Positions 17,730 through 30,043 of a stretch of DNA of 64,000 nucleotides are shown here, piece by piece. Position numbers and translations under genes: made by a program. Within the stretch, counting starts at the first letter, position 1; every line of letters begins with the position of its first letter. A model generated the notes under the pieces. It saw only the letters and a list, made by a program, of their open reading frames with translations, was not told the origin of the DNA and made no database searches. Source of the stretch: Rhea pennata (Eukaryota; Chordata; Aves; Rheiformes; Rheidae); NCBI RefSeq assembly GCF_028389875.1, contig NC_084663.1, positions 204,817,876-204,881,875 of the forward strand. The letters run 5' to 3'.

Positions 17730-18560
17730 CTGTTGGAAATTATGAAAGCTCCTGCATTGCTGACAGCCCTTAAAAGCAGCATGGGGAGCGAGAAAGGCAC
17801 ACAGCTCATTTCTTCACTGCCGCACGGCCCCCCCGTCCCCGTCGGAGCTAAGCCGCGCGCCCCAGCTCCTCACTTTCCTCCGAGGAGCTCCATGCGGGTC
17901 CTCCCTCCTCCTGCCCCCCGCGGCGAGGACGGGCCGTTTTGGGCTTGCTGCATCCCGGCGGGCCGCGCTCCTCTCACTCCCTCCTGCCAGCCCCCAGGGA
18001 TCCGGCCGCCAGCCCCGCCCGGCCACCAGCTGGAACCGGTCTGAACCAGGCGGGACCAGCCCTGGCGCTGCCTGTGGTGCTGCGGCTGAGGCAAACTGGG
18101 GCTAGGGGTGATCGAGTCACTGTGCTACTGGAAACGTAGCCCTGTGCTGTGGGGGGTTTATGTATTTCCAGGATTGAGCAGGAAGGCAGTGGTTTTCTCA
18201 GCCCCTTAGGACTCAGATTTCCTGCTCACGTTTTCCTTTTCCCCTCTTTCTGGAAACGCAGGGTGGGAGGCGGAGCATCGGCCTCCACCCGCACCTCTGG
18301 CTCGTGGATGGCTCCTGAGGCCCAGCCTTCCCCAAGGACTTCTGCCTTTCCCAGCTTGCCACGCCGTGGATGCCAGCTACTGCTGCCGCAGCGGGTTCAC
18401 CTCCCCGTGTTTCCCCTTGCCTTGCGTTGGTGGGCTTCGGCTCTCACAGCTCAACAGTAATTTTCTCAATAAAACCAAGCTGGGGACGTGCCTCTCGCTC
18501 ACCCACTGGGGCCTTGAGTCCTCTAGTTTACAGCCTTGGAGGATTTGCTGTGTATCACAG
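17730..18560 (+). promoter_or_regulatory. Orphan CpG-rich block between GPR83 and PANX1
   Basis: A sharp GC-rich block in AT-rich intergenic DNA. By hand count about 26 CpGs fall in the 250 bases from 17817. On the + strand a TATA-like CTTAAAAG (near 17769) lies just upstream and an AATAAA follows at 18468-18473, so the block has the outline of a small transcription unit. The open frame that ends at 18044 (first ATG 17742, proline/arginine-rich) matches no family I know. It could be the promoter or first exon of a lncRNA or a distal regulatory island; no known gene is assigned. Confidence 0.55.
18468..18473 (+). promoter_or_regulatory. AATAAA hexamer downstream of the orphan CpG block
   Basis: Canonical poly(A) hexamer about 700 bases downstream of the TATA-like box at 17769. 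Use is not demonstrated. Confidence 0.3.
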
Positions 18561-19629
18561 TGAGCCAAAGTGAGTTCAAACTTCCCACTTCTTGCCTTCG
18601 GCTCAAAACCTTTTGATGATCCTTAAAGAGAGACAGGGATGAATACCATCATCTGTACAGTCATCCCTGCAATATCCTGACCAGAAGAACAATCACCTTT
18701 ATCTATTAAAAAATGCATGGAGATTTTCACTTCCTTCAGGTTAATCTCTCAGCCACCACTTAGGTGTCTCCCTTCCCTGCAGGTTGTATCGGGTAGGCAG
18801 GGTTCTTTAGGGTGCGACAATCATGGCTACGCAGCTAAATAACAAGGTCTACAAATGTTTCCCTAAGTTATAAACTCACTTGTTTCCACAGTACATAGGG
18901 CTAATCCTGTCTAGAGCAGACCAGCTGCTTCATGGTACATAGCTCTTGACTTTAGGCCCCTGGGCATATCCCTGTGACCCAAGACAAAATGGTATTTTTT
19001 GTATGCTTTTCAGTCCAAAGCTCTATAATATCCCTTCCAACCTTACTGATTCTATGATACGAGGGCTTTACCACAGCCCACTAGAGTAGTTTTTTAAATA
19101 TATGAAGCTAAGGATATATTTTCAAGGTCCTGGAAGGGTGCCATCTCTGAAGGTGCAAAACTTGATGAGAGGATGTTGAAGAGAAATGTAAGCAGGCAGA
19201 GCCAAGCTTGCGTAGTCTCCATTCCTGTTGCCTTCTGGGAGTTGTTCGTGAAGTGAACTATCCAGAATTTGTCTTGCAGAAAGCCAGTTGGAGTGGTCCA
19301 AAATACAGCTCAGGAATGAGTTAACAGTTTAACGATGAGGACAGCATAGTTCAAAAATTTGAGCTCAGTCCCTGGCATTTTTGTTTAGCAGTATAAACAA
19401 ATTCCCACGTACTAAGCAGACAAATGGCCCTTGGATCTGTTTCTCATCCTGCAGCTTAGACTTCTGGCACAGTTCTGTACTCTGAAGCATCAAACATTTG
19501 TTATCCAAAATGTAGTACAATTAAGAGAAAAAAAATGAACAATTAAATAATTCTTTCGATGCTAGTTGAGAGATTTTACTTCCATTACTTTAGGCACTAG
19601 GGAATTTTAAGTATGCAGTGACTTAAGAA
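18561..19629. other. Intergenic, contains one CR1 tail
   Basis: No gene recognised. The only feature is the short CR1 3' scrap at 19011-19062. Confidence 0.55.
19011..19062 (+). mobile_element. CR1 LINE 3'-end scrap
   Basis: Contains TCCCTTCCAACCTTACTGAT followed by a single TCTATGAT, the typical CR1 3' terminus. Only about 50 bases remain, so this is an extremely 5'-truncated insertion. Confidence 0.65.
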
Positions 19630-20941
19630 ATTTTGGACGTCATCGCCAAGAATTCCATTAAGAATTTGGACATCATCTCCAAGCATATGGAGGAAAAGAA
19701 GGTGATCAGGAGTAGCCAGCATGGATTCACCAAGGCAAAATCATCCTTAACCACCCTGATAGCCTTCTGTGATGGAATGACTAGCTGGGTAGACGAGGGC
19801 AGAGCAGTGGACGTTGTGTACCTTGACTTCAGCAAGGCTTTCCATACTGTCTCCCATGACATCCTCCTACATAAGCTCAGGAAGTGTGGGTTAGATGAGT
19901 GGACAGTGAGGTGGATTGAGAACTGGCTGAAGGGCAGAGCTCAGAGGGTCGTCATCAGTGGCGTGGAGTCTAGTTGGAGGCCTGTGAGTAGTGGCATTCC
20001 CCAGGGCTCAGTACTGGGTCCTATCCTGTTCAAGTTCTTCATCAATGACCTGGATGAGGGGACTGAGTGCCTCCTCAGCAAGTTTGCCGATGATCCCAAG
20101 CTGGGAGGAGTGGCTGATACACCTGAGGGCTGTGCTGCCATTCAGAGAGACCTGGACAGGCTGGAGAGTTGGGCAGAGAGGAACCTCATGAGGTTTAACA
20201 AGGGCAAGTGCAGAGTCCTGAACCTAGGGAAAAATAACTCTAGGCACCAGGACAAGCTGGGGGGCTGGAGAGCAGCTCTGCAGAGAAGGACCTGGGAGTG
20301 CTGGTGGATGACAGATTGATCATGAGCCAGCAATGTGCCCTTGTGGCCAAGAAGGCCAATGGCATCCTGGGGTGCATTAGGAAGACTGTGGCCAGCAGGT
20401 CAAGGGAGGTGATCCTGCCCCTCTACGCAGCCCTGCTGAGGCCTCATCTGGAGCAGTGTGTCCAGTTCTGGCCTCTCCAGGACAAGAGAGACAAGGAGCT
20501 ACTGGAGAGAGTCCAGTGTAGGGCTGCGAAGATGATCGGAGGGCTGGAGCATCTGCTCTATGAGGAATGGCTGTGAGAGCTGGGCCTCTTTAGCCTGGGG
20601 AAGAGAAGACTGTGGGGGGGGATCTTATCAATGTGTACAAGTACCTGAAGGGAGGGTGTCAAGGGGATGGGGACAAACTCTTTTTCAGTTGTCCCGTATG
20701 ACAGGACAAGAGGCAGTGGGCAGAGATTGAAACATAGCAAGTTCTGCTTGAGCGTGAGGGGGAATTTCTCCACTGAGAGAGTGACGGAGCACTGGACCAG
20801 GTTACCCAGAGAGGTTGTGGAGTCTCCTTCTCTGATGCATCCCTGTCTAACATTCTCTAGGTGACTGTGCTGAGCGGGGAGGTTGGACTAGATGATCTCC
20901 AGAGAGTCCCTTCCAACCTTATTGATTCTATGATTCTATGA
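19630..20941 (+). mobile_element. CR1 LINE copy B, 5'-truncated, RT core open
   Basis: About 1.3 kb, ending in a full CR1 3' terminus (CCTTCCAACC, then two TTCTATGA-type octamers). The frame 19633-20319 (228 codons) keeps the reverse-transcriptase blocks in order: [20 protein letters not shown] (motif A aspartate present), [15 protein letters not shown] (motif B) and FADD (motif C). Downstream segments continue in other frames (20298-20576, then 20667-20864), so the element is not intact. It lacks ORF1, the endonuclease and the N-terminal part of RT, so it cannot move by itself. It is of a different lineage from copies A and C because it lacks their shared lesions. Confidence 0.93.
19632..19683 (+). 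repeat. 33-bp spaced duplication at the 5' edge of CR1 copy B
   Basis: A 19-base segment beginning TTTGGAC at 19632-19650 recurs at 19665-19683 with two mismatches, an offset of 33 bases. It lies at the truncated 5' end of the insertion. Confidence 0.7.
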
Positions 20942-22466
20942 CCGCAGGTTCATTATTGTCCTTTGAGGAATATCCTGTTTGCCTATTTTGCTCTAGGTAG
21001 CAGAAGACCAAACAGCCAGCACAGACTATGATAAGCAGCAGATACATGCACAGATGAACTGAGAGAAGTGACACTTTGCTGCTTACTCACTTTGACAGAA
21101 TGGAAGCATGGAAAAGCAAATAACAAAGATATGAGGTCTGTAAGAAAGATTAACATTTTACTGATTTCATTGCTACTGCTTTTTGTGGTATGCACGTTTC
21201 TCCAGCTTGTCAATTTAGGGCTCAGTTCTCATACTGTGAGTAGTTGATGTACTTATTACCAGCGTCTCCATATAAAGCTGTTGCTCAGGAGGAGCTAGAC
21301 AGTATGCTCTGGTGGTAGTGAGAAACCCTCATTCCCACATGGACTAGCTTGGCTCTTCTCCTGCAGGGTGATTGCCTTGGAGTTCCTAGCACTAAGACTC
21401 TTCAAGGAGGACAAACTTGCCAGAAGGAAAGAGAAGGGCTGTATGCAGACCACCTCAGCCCCTCAGATTTGCTTTCACTTCTACAGCTAGAGGTTTCTGG
21501 GGAGTCAGTCTCTGTGGTTTAGAATGGATTACAGTTGACTGTGCATAGTCTTTACGTGCATTGCACAGGTACCAAAGCATTTTGCTGTGTGAGAGTCAGA
21601 CACACTATGCTCTTGACTGAATAATCCAGTAGTGCTACTTCAGTGGTGCAAGGGAGTAATAAAGTCAGTTTTGTCTTGTGAGATTGTTAGCAATCCATGA
21701 ACCAAAGCTCCAGACAATACGTTGAATTTCACAGCCTGGTGTAAAAGTTAAATGCTACTCTGTAACCATGTGTAAGATCATGGCTTTCATTTGGCAGGTA
21801 AAATCTCGGTATTTGTTTAACTGTTTTCTAATGGATTTCTTAAGTGTTTGAAGGGTTGCTATCTTTGCAAATAAATGGTTTCCAAATTGTTTTAACCTGT
21901 CCCTGTGAAGTGACTAGAAGTTACTCACTTTTCAGGAAATTACCTGGTTTGGCAAGGATGCAGTCAGGAGAGGTATTTCACCTATGTAGTATGCTCAATG
22001 AGATACCAGAACGATAACATCTGGAAATGCCAGAGTTAAGGCTATCCAAACCCTATTATCCCAGAGTCATTTTTTTTTATTTCCTCTTGAGGAAGATGCT
22101 CTTTGGGAAAAGACTGAGCAGGCTTCAAGGTAAGGTAGAATTTCGGAAATAAAGCTCAAGTAATGAAAAACAAAACTATAGCCTGAGGAAGTAAATACTC
22201 GCCAGACATCTTTGTCATTTGTTAGGCAATGACATCACAGTCAACAAGATGGCAGAGAGAAAATTTACCACAGCATTTGATTGGAATTTGGCTATTTTTA
22301 ATTCATAATGGGATATTTGACTGAACATACCGAAATACTAGTGTAATTTAAGAATGTAAATATTTCTATTAAGTACCAAAAAGATGTATTTCTGAAATGA
22401 CATAAGGTAATGAAAACAATGAATCTATTAGTCACCTCAAAATATTTTCGAGCTATCAAACTACCT
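20942..22466. other. Intergenic, no gene recognised
   Basis: AT-rich DNA between two CR1 clusters; no exon, RNA gene or repeat recognised. Confidence 0.55.
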
Positions 22467-22664
22467 AAATGGTATCCTTAGGTGCATTAGGAAGAGTGTT
22501 GCCAGTAGGTCAAGGGAGGTGATCCTGCTGTCCTACTCAGCTTTGGTAAGGCCAGATCTGGAGTACTATGTCCAATTCTGGGCTCCCCAGTATGAGAGAG
22601 ACATGGAGCTACTGGAGAAAAAGTCTAGCATAGGGCTACGAAGATGATTAAGGGACTGGAGCAC
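22467..22664 (+). mobile_element. CR1 LINE internal fragment (foldback left arm)
   Basis: About 200 bases matching the C-terminal ORF2 segment of copies A and B on the + strand (GGTGCATTAGGAAGAGTGTT through GACTGGAGCAC). It is cut at both ends: it lacks the CR1 3' terminus and abuts the opposite-strand copy C directly. Confidence 0.88.
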
Positions 22665-24115
22665 TGGAGGTTGGAAGGGATCTCTGGAGATCATCTAGTC
22701 CAACCACCCTGCTCAAGCTTGGTCACCTAGAGCATGTTGCACAGGATCGCATCCTGGTGAGTTTGGAATACCTCCAGAGACTGAGACTCCACAACCTCTC
22801 TGGGCAACCTGTTCCAGTGCTCTGTCACTCTCACAGTGAAGAAACTCCTCCTCATACTCAGGCGGAACTTCCTGTGGTTCAATCTCTGCCCATTGCCTCT
22901 TGTCCTCTCACTTGGCACTACTGAAAAGAATCTGGCCCTGTCCCCTTGACACCCAACATTAAATGTATTTATAGACATGGATAAGATCCCCTCTCAGTCT
23001 TCTCTACTCCAGGTTAAACAGGCCCAGCTCTCTCAGCCTTTCCTGATAAGGGAGGTGCTCCAGACCTCTAATTATTGTAACCCTACGCTAGACTCTCTAT
23101 GGTAGCTCCATGTCTCTCTTGTACTGGGGAGCCCAGAATTGGATGCAGTACTTGAGATAAGGCCTCAGCAGGGCTGAGTAGAGGGCAAGATCACCTCTCC
23201 TGACCTGCTGGCAATGTTGTTCCTAATGCACCCCAGGACACCATGGGCCTTCTTGGCCACAAGAACACATTGCTGGCTCATAGTCAACTTGTCATCCACC
23301 AGCACTTCCAGGTCCTTCTCAGCAGAGTTGCTCTGCAGCAGGTTATCCCCCACCCCAAACTGGTGCATATGGTTATTTCTTTCTAGTTGCAGGACCCTGC
23401 ACTTACCCTTGTTGAAATTCAAGAGGTTCCTCTCCACCCAGCTTTATAGCCTGTCCAGATCTCTCTGAATGGCAGCACAGCCCTCAGGTGTATCAGCCAC
23501 TCCTCCCAGCTTAGCATCATCAGCAAACTTGCTGAGGAGGCGCTCTGTCCATTCATTCAAGTTGCTGATGAATAAGCTGAACAAGACCGGACCTCCATAT
23601 TGACCCTTGGAGGACATCACTAGCTACAAGCCTCCGACCAGACTGTGAGCCACTGATCCCAGCCTTCTGAGCTCTGCCCTTCAGCCAGTTCTCAAGCCAC
23701 CTCACTGTCCACTCATCTAACCCACACTTCCTGAGCTTATGTAGGAGGATGTTATGGGAGACAGTGTGGAAGGCTTTGCTGAAGTCAAGGTAGACAACAT
23801 CCACTGCTCTCCCCTCATCCACCCAGCCAGTCATTCCACCAGAGAAGGCTATCAGGGTGGTTAAGGATGATTTTGCCGTGGTGAATCCATGCTGGCTACT
23901 CCTGATCACCTTCTTTTCCTCCACATGTTTAGAGATGACATCTAGAATGAGCTATTCCATCACCTTTGCAGGGATGGAGGTGAGGTTGATGGTCCTATAG
24001 TTGCCTGGGTCCTCCTTCTTATTGAAGACTGGAGTGACACTGGCTTTCTTCCAGTCCTCAGGCACCTCTCCAGTTCTCCAGAAGCTTTCAAAGATGAGAG
24101 GTCATGCTTCTTCAG
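22665..24115 (-). mobile_element. CR1 LINE copy C, inverted, inactive
   Basis: About 1.45 kb of CR1 on the minus strand, from the RT upstream region near 24115 to the 3'UTR at 22665. It contains RT motif A ([14 protein letters not shown]), a +1 frameshift in motif B (23579-23609) and a TAA at 23444-23446, both shared with copy A. The 3' terminus stops within CCTTCCAACCTC and lacks the octamer tail. The join to the + strand fragment makes a head-on inverted structure. Confidence 0.92.
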
Positions 24116-25676
24116 ACTGGCCTGCTTTGGAGCAATCTGGACTTGTTTCAAAAGAATGTAAGCTTACTTGTCACATAAAAGAAAAAGTCACCTTTCACTT
24201 TCTATTTCCTGTTTCTACATCATTTTTAAAATGTCTTAGCTACTTAGATATGTGGAATTTTTTTAAAACAGATTTTTAAAAATTCATTATTGAAATGTCT
24301 ATGAAGACTGGATGAAATATTTTGTAAAAAGTCTTAAACTTTTGGAAAATATTGTATAAAATTTACATCTCATTTTTAAAAATTAGAATACATTTTGGAC
24401 AACTGTAGCTTGTTTAAAATTTCATGCTGTGTAGTTTCCTATTATTCTAACACAAGGTTAGAAAATGAATATATTTTAGTCATTATGTTTCTCTAGTGTC
24501 AGTATTTCTCTGATAGTGATAGAAAAATAATGTTGTGCAACATTATAATAAACATACAGCTTTTTTTAAAAAAGTAATATCATGAAGTGAAATTATGAAC
24601 TCATTCTACATTTTGCTTCCTAATGTATACATTCATGACAGTTTTCAATTATGGGATGGCATGATATTTTTTCCTGATGCCCTGCTTTCTCTGGTTCACA
24701 GGAGGGCAGTGTTCAATAAGCAGTTAGTTAATCTTTTCTTTCTACTTTCTGTGGACTATGGATATGCACTATATTCAAGGCCTACTCTGAATATGGAAGC
24801 TTTATGTACGTGTAGTTGTGAGTCCCTAATGCCAGAGCTCCACCTGGATGCAAGCAAATTGGGGTTATTGAGCAGTAGTCAACATCTAAGTTTGTTCTCA
24901 GAGCTGTTGGAGCAGGTTCTGAACTTCTAGCAAGTCAGGCCCTTCACAGCTCAAAACAGTCCTGACAATGTAGAAGCAATGTGTGAAGCTCAAGAGTTTG
25001 CTGTGATCTGGAAGGGAAGGGAGTCAATGGAATTCTACCTCTCAGCCTCCTGTAACAAGCTTTGGAAGAGGAAAACATGTAATGGGGAGGAGCAGGAAAG
25101 AAACAACTCATTTCACCTAAGGCATTTCAGAACATTGCATACCTCATTCGTGAATTCCAAGACTGAACCATAACGAGCGTGGAGCTGTAGCTCAGGACAA
25201 ACTTGCATGATAATGCAAGATATCCTCCACAACACCTACTTTTTACATGATCTTTACCCCCTTATTTTGATGCAGTTCTAGCAATGTGGTTAAAAGACAA
25301 ACATTTACTTCATAGTGGGAATAATGTCCTTGAAAGGGGAAGCTCAGTTTTGTGACAGTTCACCAACTGGTCTAAGAAGAGGAAGAGGTGAGAGCTGCTG
25401 ATTTTTGTAGACCTTTGGCAGCAGCTTTAGTATTAGAGTATGTAATAATTGGTGTGTGTGGAGACGTGCTATAGGAGGAAGTAGGTTATTTAAAGCTGGA
25501 CTGTTGCTGCTGCTGTGGGAGTATCAGAATCCTGTGGATTGGTAAAGAGTGTGCCTGGATTCCACTTCTCCCTCCCTCCCGTGAGCCAACGAATCCTGAT
25601 ACGGCCTAGAGAATTCCTGCTGGGAATTCAGTCAAAATGGTTTGGGGATTTGAAAGGAGGGAGATGATACTCTTTC

Positions 25677-25702
25677 TCCTCTAGACCTTTTTCTCTAGAG
25701 GA
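25677..25702. repeat. 9-bp perfect inverted repeat
   Basis: Arms TCCTCTAGA and TCTAGAGGA flank an 8-base pyrimidine loop. Confidence 0.7.
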
Positions 25703-27256
25703 AGGAAGGAAATCTGTCTCTTTGGGAAAAAGCAGCTTGTTTCTGCAGGATGCTGTGTATCAGAAAGGAACTTCCATCTAAGCAGAAGAATGTATCCCTT
25801 TCTTCTCTGCAACTCAAGGAGGCCATTATCAGATGAATAGATGTGGTGGACTTCCTTCTTCAGAAGGAGTATCAAGAACAAGGGTTTGACTAGCTCCCCT
25901 GGCTCTTGGGTCAATATGAGGAGGTCCAAGATTCTTCCCAAGTGATCAAGGTGAGGTGTTTCCCAGGACACTGTGTGGCTGCATGGATCTCTCTGTCTCC
26001 AGATAACAGGGAACTGGGGAAACTGTTGACCTGAAGAAATCTGGACAGGAGTATAGGTAGAGGGGAGGTTTAAGGCTTTATTATTTTTATTAAGATAACA
26101 GAAAATCACAAAGACCTGAGAGTGTGCTGAGATTCAAGTAAAGCTTGATTTCCTAAGGAAATGAGACTTTCACCTGTTCCCTCTGGTTTGATGGGTGTAA
26201 GTAATGCTCCCCTAACAACAGTGTCCAGTTCTTGCACATTTTGAGAGGGCAGGGGAAGTCTAGAAGCTATTCAGCTCCTGGAGATGTTGTCCGAAGAAGT
26301 AAGGGTTTTAAAAAAGGCAGCCTTGGAGTCCTAAGCACTAAGCGTAAGTCCTAAATCCTAGCCATTATTCTCTGCTACACTCTCTCTAACTGGAACTCAA
26401 AGGTTGGCCTTTGCCCCTGTAGTGTGGTCTGTGTGGTAAGTGCACATGGGGTTGGTGTTGGCTGTGGGTCCCAGATTTGAACTTCCTTTGGAATGGTGGA
26501 GGGGAGGAGGGCAAGCTTCTAGATATTGCCTGAGTATAGCTACATCCCTCTGGGCTCTTTTTGGTGTTCTAGATTGAAATAAAGGCAATTGATGGCAGAA
26601 CAGGAGTCTGCAAGACCTGAGAAGTATGTCCTCCTGGGATAACATCTTTCTCTCCAGGAAGTTTCCTGCAGCAAAATCTGTCCAGGGTGACTCAATCAGA
26701 CTAACTACTGTTTAGCCATCCAAAGGTCTAAGTAAGAGAAGGCGTGATAGAAGTTTCTTTTTGTGTCTCTCAAGACTGATCCTATTTTCTCTAAAACGTG
26801 CCTCCTCCCAAAGCTCTCATATGAAAAATACTAAGAAAAATACCATAAAAGGGAGCTTTCCTAGTGCATCCTGCTGCAGGATGGAGAAGAGATTTAGATT
26901 CTGATTCTTATTTACTTGCAATACTCTTCCAAAAGTCTGAAATGTGTGAAGACATTGATTATTAATGCAGAACATGACTTTTTTCTCCTCCTCCTTGGAT
27001 TTTCCCTGCTGACAGTATGGATTTTCTATACTCTCATCTGGGGACTGAGAAGGCTTTTGGGGTTTGACTAGATGTGTTTAATAATTTACTTCTGAATCCT
27101 TAATTGAAGTTCTTTTCCAGTCAGTGATCACAAAAGATTTCCAAACATAGCTTGGGGTACCTACCTGTTTTGTACCCTAGGGACTCTGCTCCTATGAATG
27201 ATAAAGAACAATGTTTCTTGGCCTTGCAAGATTGCATATCCCACTCAAGTTGTGCT

Positions 27257-27283
27257 GAGCATATATACCACTGGTATATGCTC
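27257..27283. repeat. Near-perfect palindrome
   Basis: GAGCATATA is mirrored by TATATGCTC around ACCACTGGT, with a two-base TA bulge in the left arm. Confidence 0.7.
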
Positions 27284-28356
27284 AAGTATTCCTGGTCTGT
27301 TCAAGATACCCACAAGTGGTGAGGTGACTCCAAAATTCTAGCCCACTACAATTCACATCCCCAATGAGGGAACTCATGACTTTCTGATGGAACTGCTGGA
27401 TGCTCTACTAATGTTCACAACCCTTAAAAATAAAATAAAGTAGATAACCGTACTTCTCTTTGCAAAAGCAATTCCTTGCAAAGTGATAGAAGAACCTTCA
27501 GGTATCCTATTTGGCTTCTTGCACCAATAAGGCTTTAGGTACCCTGTTTCTTTTGTGCATTCAGTGGATTAAGGGCCATCAAAAAGGAAAATTCTTTCAG
27601 CTTGGTAGAACTGAGGATTGTGGAGTTTCCTTTCAAGGGGTACTTTATACACGACTCACTGGGATTTAGAACAAATTAATGAACACCTCAGAACTTGCTC
27701 AAGGCACAACTCACTATCAGCTGCTCTGCTTCTCTTTCTTTTAATCAGGCCGTTCTCTTGAAGGAGAATGAAACTAACAAAGGACCACACAGACCAATCT
27801 TGAGATTCAACATTGCCATTTTACTTTCTAGGGTATATAGAAGACAGGTAGATACAACTGTTCCTAGAAGGAGTGTAGTGATGAGCAGGTTAAAGATGGA
27901 GTTTTTTTCCTTAAGATCTAAATTGGAATTTAACCATTCTAAAAGGGCAGAATAAAGCATGAGCAGTACCATTAAAATACATGTAGAATTGAACTGGGCA
28001 GTTGTAATAACAGACCTGAAAACAGCAAGATACAGCTGAAATGCACAAGTATGCTGAGACTGTGGCCAATTTTTAGGTGTGCTTAGTTATCATGTCTTTT
28101 TTCTCAACAGCGACACTTTTAAAAGTTAAGCAAATTTTGAACCAAAATTTTCAGAGGAAAAAGAACTATGAGAACAAAATTAAATAAACATAGTTATAAC
28201 TGTCTGAAGAGTTTGCTCAGGTTTCAGCATCAGACTGTATGTGCTGTAGTAAGGTTTTTCAGATGGCAACATGTAGTTGTCCTGGAACTTTCAGTCACGC
28301 TATTGTAGTTTATCATACTGATTTTATTTAAATAACCAAGAAAAAGTCAACATTAT

Positions 28357-28362
28357 TTTATT
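28357..28362 (-). promoter_or_regulatory. Candidate distal poly(A) signal of PANX1
   Basis: AATAAA on the gene strand about 2.4 kb after the stop codon. Confidence 0.35.
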
Positions 28363-30043
28363 GAGCACTTTAGAAGATAACAAGACATTCACTGCAGTAA
28401 GTCGTATTTTTAAATACAAACGGGGAATTAGTAAAAGTCCTTATCCAACATGAAACATGAACACGTCACTTTCAGGAGCTTTAAGTTTTAACCACTAAGA
28501 ACTCATTACTTTTATCAAACAGTTCAAACACATCCACATCACAAAATCTTAGTATTGTACTACTACTCCTTGTACAGGACATGCAATGCACAGTGTGAGG
28601 ATAACCAGTTAAGTTTCACTTCAGAACAACAGCGTGTGTGTGTCTGTATTGGAATCACTAATGAGTGGTAAACATTTCATGATCACGAAGTCCAGGGAAG
28701 GAAGGCTTGCTTTCTTTTAAGAGTATTTGCATACTTCTCTCTCCAAAACATAGGGTGGTTTTAGATTTGCTGGGAGAAGTATACAGGAAAATGAAGCAGT
28801 TCCATCCACCACTGTCCAGCGTAAGCCCTGTTTCTTGCTGGTAATGCAACGGACATTAGGACTGCAGCTATCCTACTGTTCCACGCAAAGAGGTAGCATA
28901 GTATTATGGCTTTAAAGACTTTCTATTAAATAAGGCTTGTCTTAGCTGAAAGTCATGTAATAGCCAAAGAGTTTTTATAATACTAGCACAATGTGTATTA
29001 TGACTACTTAGGGACCCTCTTGTTTAAGAGCAGCTGCCAAATTCAAGTAGGTGTTTTCTCCTTTAAATCTGATATAGCACATAAAGATCAGCAGTTCTGA
29101 GCAAAAGTTTTAACACTGGTTACTTCTAATTTCACTCATTCTCAGTAATATTGAGAATGCTAACATTTAAGAGTAGAAGAGTGGGATGACACAGATGGAC
29201 TAGAAAATGGAAGGGCTTACCTAGCTATGAAAGAGGTACTATTTTGTTGAAAAAGACAACCTGGAAGAGGTGGTAGCTGAGATATTTCAATTACAATATC
29301 ATAGACAATATGGAAAAAACAGTCACCATATAGCATTTGTGAAGGATACACGTAACCATTGTGGTGATTTAACCCCCACCCTCCCAACCTTGTATCTAAA
29401 AATTCATGACAAAGATCATTATAATGTTAATTGAAGGTAGAGGTCTTGGGAGATGGGGAAGAACACATCAAAGCTGAATGCTGCTCTGCATAAACAGCAT
29501 AATAACAAAATAAATTAGGACAGTTTTTCAACTTGCAAGTACCCCTTCTTTTGTTTGTTCCAATCCACTTCAGCATCTTATCTTTAAAATTAAGTCACAG
29601 GGTGTCTGGGAAAAACAACCTTTCATCATATTTACATTTACCTCACTTTGGCTACAGGGTGCTTAGCTCTGCTGAGGCACTCGAGTGCTAGTATAATACA
29701 AATAAATCTTCTCAAGTATGTTTTGGAAGACAGCACAATAAATATTGTGTTTGATACTACAAATGTATTAAAACAAGTTCCACACATGCAAACATTAAAA
29801 AGCAGTTTCTACAAATTGTTATAAAAATGGAATAAACTTCATTGATCTTCCATCCAATTTCTAAGGATTCATTAATCATTAAGACCAAATCAACTGAGAA
29901 ATAGAAATTAACAGAACGTTTAGCTTATACACCATTAAATTTTGTTTAAAAAGTGTGTTGACATTATTTTTATTTTATGAATACATAGAAAGTTCAAAAT
30001 CCCTAGAATCTACACTGCTCCTTTATACTAAGCCTGTTTGTAG

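Larger units (their letters stand above)
24116..28349. other. Intergenic, no gene recognised
   Basis: Tail-to-tail interval between GPR83 and PANX1. No folate-receptor-type cysteine-rich exon or other coding exon was recognised on either strand. It holds two small inverted repeats (25677-25702 and 27257-27283). Confidence 0.55.

Noticed and set aside
20298-20576. Separate small gene after the CR1 copy B RT frame
   Set aside because: It is the continuation of CR1 ORF2 after a frameshift (conserved CR1 C-terminal block).
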